Source: Chloroflexota bacterium (GTDB lineage Bacteria > Chloroflexota > Limnocylindria > Limnocylindrales > CSP1-4). From it: 8,147 nucleotides of DNA. The DNA lies in NCBI GenBank assembly GCA_013696275.1, contig JACCYW010000190.1, positions 1-8,147 on the forward strand, written 5' to 3'. Shown here piece by piece: positions 4,897 through 8,147 of the stretch. Position numbers and translations under genes: made by a program. Numbering within the stretch: position 1 is the first letter of the stretch; every line of letters begins with the position of its first letter. The notes beneath the pieces are model-generated. The model made no database searches. It saw only the letters and a program-made list of their open reading frames with translations, and was not told the DNA's origin.

Positions 4897-6726
4897 ATGT
4901 GTGGCATCGTCGGATACATCGGCCCGCGCGAAGCAGCACCCATCCTGCTCGAGGGGTTGGCGCGCCTCGAGTACCGCGGATACGACTCGGCGGGCATCGC
5001 GCTGGTCACCCCGGCTGGCGACCTCTTCCTCGAGAAGCGGGCCGGCAAGCTCGCCAACCTGCGCACCGCGCTGCTCGATGTCACGCCATCGGCCGCGGTC
5101 GGACTCGCTCATACCCGCTGGGCGACCCACGGCCGTCCCAATGACCTGAACGCCCATCCCCATGTCGATTGCACGGGCGAGGTCACCGTCATCCACAACG
5201 GCATCATCGAGAACTTCAAGGAGTTGCGCGACGGACTCGCTGCCCGAGGCCACCGACTCGAGTCGGACACGGATACCGAAGCCATCGCTCACCTTGTGGA
5301 AGAGGCATACCAGGGCGACATCGCGGAAGCCGTCCGCGTAGCACTGCGCCAGGCGCGCGGGGCGTACGCGCTCGTAGTGCTGCACCGGCAGGAGCCAGAT
5401 CGCCTGGTCGGGGCACGCATGAACGTGCCGCTCATCGTCGGCCTGGGCGACGGTGAGAACTTCCTGGCATCGGACGTGGCTGCCGTGCTGGCCCACACCC
5501 GGCGGGTCATCTTCCTCGAGGAAGGCGACGTGGTCGACCTGGACGCCCGCGAGGTCAACGTCACGGGCCTCGATGGCTCACCCCGCGAGCGACTGGTGGA
5601 GGAGGTGACGTGGACGCTGGAGGCGGCCGAGAAGGGCGGCTACGAGCACTTCATGCTGAAGGAGATCAACGAACAGCCCGGAGCGCTGCGTTCTTGCATC
5701 GCCGGACGGATCCATGACGATGAGATCCGCGTCGACGAGCTGGCGCCCGTGCGCGACGCCATAGAGCGCGCCGAGCGGGTCGAGCTCGTGGCATGTGGCA
5801 GTGCCGGCTACGCGGCCGCCGTTGGTGCCTACGTCTTCCAGGCATGGACCGGCCTGCCCGCCCGCTGGAACATCGGCTCCGAGTTCCGCTACAGCCCGCC
5901 GCCGCTGGATGAGAGGACGCTGGTCATCGCGGTCACCCAGTCGGGGGAGACGGCGGACACGCTCGCGCCCGCCCGACTCGCGCGCGAGCGGGGCTGCCCC
6001 ATCATCGCCGTCACCAACACGGTCGGCTCGGCCATCACGCGCGAGGCTGATGCGGTCCTCTTCCTGCAGGCCGGCCCCGAGGTGGCCGTGGTGGCGACGA
6101 AGACCTTTGCGACGCAGGTCACCAGCCTGGTACTGCTGGCGGCGGCGGTCGCCAAGGTCCGTGGGCGACTGGCACCGGCCATGGAACGCGGACTGGTCCA
6201 TGCACTGCGCGAGTTGCCGGACAAGGCACAGGCAGCCATCGCCGCGACGGCCGATCCGGCTCGAGACCTGGCACGGCGGTACGTCGACTCGCGCGGCTTC
6301 ATGTTCGTGGGCCGGGGGGTCACCTATCCCGTCGCGCTGGAGGGTGCGCTCAAGCTCAAGGAGGTGAGCTACGTCCATGCCGAGGGCTACGCCGCCGGCG
6401 AACTGAAGCATGGGCCTATCTCGCTGCTCGATGCGGAGGTGCCGCTGGTGGCGGTCGCCACCTGCTCGAGCACGCGCGAGAAGATCGTCAGCAACGTCAT
6501 GGAGGGTCGCGCCCGCGGCGCCCGGGTCCTGGCCATCGCCACCGAAGGCGATACCGCGATGCTCGATTACGCCGACGACATCCTGTGGGTACCGGATACC
6601 ATCGAGGCGCTCAGCCCTGTCCTGGCGGTCATCCCGTTGCAGGCGTTCGCCTATCACACCGCAGTGGCCCGGGGCACTGACGTCGATCAGCCCAGGAACC
6701 TCGCCAAGTCGGTCACCGTCGAGTAG
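4897..6726 (+). CDS. glmS: Glutamine-fructose-6-phosphate aminotransferase GlmS
   Basis: Makes glucosamine-6-phosphate and glutamate from fructose-6-phosphate and glutamine, the first committed step of amino-sugar synthesis. It has 609 residues, the full family length. The class II glutaminase domain (about 1-240) starts MCGIVGYIG, with Cys2 as nucleophile after Met removal. It also shows LEYRGYDSAGIA (24-35), HTRWATHG (72-79), NGIIENF (101-107) and SDTDTEAIAH (123-132). Two SIS isomerase domains follow (about 290-440 and 460-600), with QSGETADT (348-355), AGPEVAVVATKTFATQ (392-407), EGYAAGELKHGP (496-507) and the C-terminal DQPRNLAKSVTVE with the catalytic Lys604. The loop usually read CGTSY or CGTAAY is CGSAGY here (300-305), and the residue before QSGET is Thr rather than Ser. 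The gene begins 32 bases after glmM, too close for a glmS ribozyme. The ATG is fixed by the required N-terminal Cys. Confidence 0.98.
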   Translation: MCGIVGYIGPREAAPILLEGLARLEYRGYDSAGIALVTPAGDLFLEKRAGKLANLRTALLDVTPSAAVGLAHTRWATHGRPNDLNAHPHVDCTGEVTVIHNGIIENFKELRDGLAARGHRLESDTDTEAIAHLVEEAYQGDIAEAVRVALRQARGAYALVVLHRQEPDRLVGARMNVPLIVGLGDGENFLASDVAAVLAHTRRVIFLEEGDVVDLDAREVNVTGLDGSPRERLVEEVTWTLEAAEKGGYEHFMLKEINEQPGALRSCIAGRIHDDEIRVDELAPVRDAIERAERVELVACGSAGYAAAVGAYVFQAWTGLPARWNIGSEFRYSPPPLDERTLVIAVTQSGETADTLAPARLARERGCPIIAVTNTVGSAITREADAVLFLQAGPEVAVVATKTFATQVTSLVLLAAAVAKVRGRLAPAMERGLVHALRELPDKAQAAIAATADPARDLARRYVDSRGFMFVGRGVTYPVALEGALKLKEVSYVHAEGYAAGELKHGPISLLDAEVPLVAVATCSSTREKIVSNVMEGRARGARVLAIATEGDTAMLDYADDILWVPDTIEALSPVLAVIPLQAFAYHTAVARGTDVDQPRNLAKSVTVE

Positions 6727-6731
6727 CCGCC

Positions 6732-7295
6732 TTGGCCCGTGCTCTCAGCGCGCCGGAGGGCACCAGCGAGCTTGGCATCGACATCGTCAAGGTCGAGCGC
6801 ATCCGGGCCGTGCTGGACCGCTTCGGCGAGCGCTTCACGCGGCGCATCCTGACCGACGATGAGCGGTCATACGTACGTGACAGGCAAGAGACCCTGGCCG
6901 GCCGATGGGCCGCCAAGGAAGCGGTCAGCAAGGTCCTGGGGTTGGGCGTGCGGGGCGTGGGCTGGCGGGAGATAGAGATCGAGCGCATGCCGACCGGGCA
7001 ACCCAGCGTCCGACTCCACGATCGGGCGGCCCGTCGCGCGGAGCAACTCGGCATGTCGCGGATCGCGGTGTCCATCAGCCATGAGGCCGAATACGCCGTC
7101 GCGGTCGCCTTCGGCATCCGCACCCAGGGTGGCCGGTACGTCTTCCCGCTGGACATCGAGGCGCGCCTGGATGAGCGTGAACGGAAGCTCCTCGCGCGGA
7201 TGGAGCGCTTGCGCGAGGTGGACCGGTCGGTCGGCGAGCTCGCCGAGGTCGGCGAGGTCGGCGAGGAGGGCCGGGAGGGGCAGGCTCCCCGGTGA
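6732..7295 (+). CDS. acpS: Holo-[acyl-carrier-protein] synthase with C-terminal extension
   Basis: Transfers 4'-phosphopantetheine from CoA to the serine of acyl carrier protein, activating fatty-acid synthesis. The AcpS domain spans about residues 13-129: LGIDIVKVERI with Asp17 for Mg, RWAAKEAVSKVLG with Glu63, and VSISHE with His117. The TTG at 6732, five bases after the glmS stop, is the only start codon upstream of GIDIV in this frame. It gives a leader about 10 residues longer than in E. coli AcpS. At 187 residues it exceeds the usual 120-130. The extra C-terminal part (about 131-187) is highly charged and predicted helical (IEARLDERERKLLARMERLR), then becomes Gly/Glu-rich. Codon use in the extension remains strongly G/C-ending, so it looks genuinely translated. 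The TGA overlaps the next gene's GTG by four bases. The function of the extension is unknown. Confidence 0.93.
   Translation: MARALSAPEGTSELGIDIVKVERIRAVLDRFGERFTRRILTDDERSYVRDRQETLAGRWAAKEAVSKVLGLGVRGVGWREIEIERMPTGQPSVRLHDRAARRAEQLGMSRIAVSISHEAEYAVAVAFGIRTQGGRYVFPLDIEARLDERERKLLARMERLREVDRSVGELAEVGEVGEEGREGQAPR
7233..7277 (+). repeat. 9-bp tandem repeat at the 3' end of acpS
   Basis: Consecutive 9-base units at 7233, 7242, 7251, 7260 and (diverged) 7269 follow GGCGAGGTC, with exact or one-to-three-base matches. They encode Gly-Glu-Val/Leu type triplets in the acpS tail. The unit length keeps the frame if the copy number changes. Confidence 0.65.
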
Positions 7296-8147
7296 GCGGC
7301 GCGCCGGCAGCTGCCGTGCAGGAGCTCGATCAGGCGGCGGTCAGTCGACTCCTGCCGGTCCGCCAGAGCGATGCCCACAAGCAGACGCACGGCCGACTGG
7401 TGGTCGTGGCTGGATCGCTCGACTATCTTGGGGCGGGCCTGCTCACCACGCTGGCCGCCGTCCGGGCGGGTGCCGGCCTTGTCTGTCTGTGCGTACCGGC
7501 GTCACTGCAGGGTCTGGTCGCTGGACGAGTGCCCGAAGCGATAACGGCCGGCCTGGCCGAAAGCGCACCGTACGAGGTCGATGCCGCCAGGGCCCTGGTC
7601 GAGCTGGTCGGCCAGGAAGGGGACGCGCTGGTCATCGGACCGGGCATGGCCGCCGGTACCGGCACCCGAGAGCTGGTCTCACTGGTGGCGCAGCGGGCCG
7701 GATCGCCGGTGGTGCTTGATGCGCAGGCACTCAACGTACTGGCGGCGACCGATCGATGGTGGGAGCGGTGCCAGCTCGACGCGGTGCTCACTCCGCACCC
7801 CGGCGAGTTCGCGCGCCTGGACGGCGCTCCGGTCGGCGGCCGGGACGACGAGCGAGCCTCACGGGCAGCTGCGGCGGCCGCTCGGTGGGGTCAGGTGGTC
7901 GTGCTCAAGGGTGCCCGCACGGTCATCGCTTCGCCCACCGGTCAGACCTCGCGCGCCCCGTTCGCCGAGCCGGTGCTGGCTACCGCCGGCACGGGCGACG
8001 TGCTCGCCGGCATCATCGGTGCGCTGCTCGCGCAGGGGATGGCTCCGTTCGATGCCGCTCGCGCCGGCGTCTGGCTGCATGGCATGGCCGCCGTGGATTG
8101 GCGGTCGCGTCATGGTGACGCCGGCCTGGCCGCCTCTGATCTGCCGC
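7292..8147 (+). CDS. nnrD: ADP/ATP-dependent NAD(P)H-hydrate dehydratase, open at window end
   Basis: Repairs hydrated (damaged) NADH and NADPH by nucleotide-dependent dehydration. It belongs to the YjeF C-terminal (CARKD) family with a ribokinase-like fold. The frame stays open from the GTG at 7292 to the window edge: 285 codons, with the stop outside. Motifs seen are HGRLVVVAGS (33-42), RAGAGLVCLCVP (58-69), VIGPGM (114-119), VLDAQALN (141-148), TPHPGEF (167-173), VVLKG followed by a variable loop, and TAGTGDVLAGIIGALL with catalytic Asp236. Length and motifs suggest only a few residues are missing. GTG overlaps the acpS stop by four bases (GTGA). A purine-rich GGGAGGGG stretch at 7273-7280 may serve as ribosome-binding site. 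Many bacteria carry this domain fused behind the NnrE epimerase; here the protein begins almost directly with the dehydratase, so it is stand-alone. Confidence 0.94.
   Translation, partial: MSGAPAAAVQELDQAAVSRLLPVRQSDAHKQTHGRLVVVAGSLDYLGAGLLTTLAAVRAGAGLVCLCVPASLQGLVAGRVPEAITAGLAESAPYEVDAARALVELVGQEGDALVIGPGMAAGTGTRELVSLVAQRAGSPVVLDAQALNVLAATDRWWERCQLDAVLTPHPGEFARLDGAPVGGRDDERASRAAAAAARWGQVVVLKGARTVIASPTGQTSRAPFAEPVLATAGTGDVLAGIIGALLAQGMAPFDAARAGVWLHGMAAVDWRSRHGDAGLAASDLP

Noticed and set aside
6311..6320. G-run in glmS as a possible frameshift site
   Set aside because: The frame and conserved protein motifs continue normally on both sides, with no sign of a shift.
5578..6657. 359-codon open frame on the - strand inside glmS
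   Set aside because: It is an antisense shadow of a high-GC gene. The + strand frame encodes a complete, motif-rich GlmS and the antisense translation shows no recognisable domain.
7081..7719. 212-codon + strand frame overlapping acpS and nnrD
   Set aside because: Its translation is low-complexity Arg/Gly/Ala. The frame beginning at 7292 carries all NnrD motifs and stays open to the edge.

Overview
The window is a dense, single-strand run of bacterial housekeeping genes, all on the + strand. The DNA is GC-rich (roughly two thirds by eye), third codon positions are strongly G/C, and GTG/TTG starts are common. The best guess is a high-GC member of the Chloroflexota (for example a Limnocylindria/Ellin6529-type lineage). 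The reasons are the base composition, a CdaA-type diadenylate cyclase (most Actinobacteria use DisA instead), and a TAnnnT box set just ahead of a GTG start. This placement is an inference; no 16S or marker tree is available here.

Layout: (1) 1-391, the 3' nearly complete end of rpsI (ribosomal protein S9). (2) 426-1181, a soluble TPR-repeat protein of unknown role. A perfect 10-bp inverted repeat (409-437) covers its start codon. (3) 1225-4864, the conserved c-di-AMP/cell-wall module cdaA-ybbR(cdaR)-glmM, with overlapping stops and starts. A leaderless-type promoter immediately precedes cdaA. (4) 4897-6726, glmS. (5) 6732-7295, acpS with an unusual C-terminal extension. (6) 7292 to the window end, nnrD, the NAD(P)H-hydrate dehydratase. 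It is open at the right edge and lacks the usual epimerase half. No gap between genes exceeds 45 bases.

How the genes fit together: GlmS makes glucosamine-6-phosphate from fructose-6-phosphate and glutamine, and GlmM converts it to glucosamine-1-phosphate for UDP-GlcNAc and peptidoglycan. CdaA is a membrane diadenylate cyclase. In Firmicutes it is modulated by the membrane-anchored YbbR/CdaR and by GlmM, so the cluster joins second-messenger synthesis to cell-wall precursor supply. AcpS activates acyl carrier protein for lipid synthesis, and NnrD repairs damaged NAD(P)H. acpS next to nnr is a common bacterial pairing.

I found no mobile element, CRISPR array, RNA gene or clear intrinsic terminator. 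The region is mostly ordinary. The points worth a second look are the hairpin over the TPR gene start, the leaderless cdaA promoter, the basic, repeat-bearing tail on CdaA, and the extension on AcpS.
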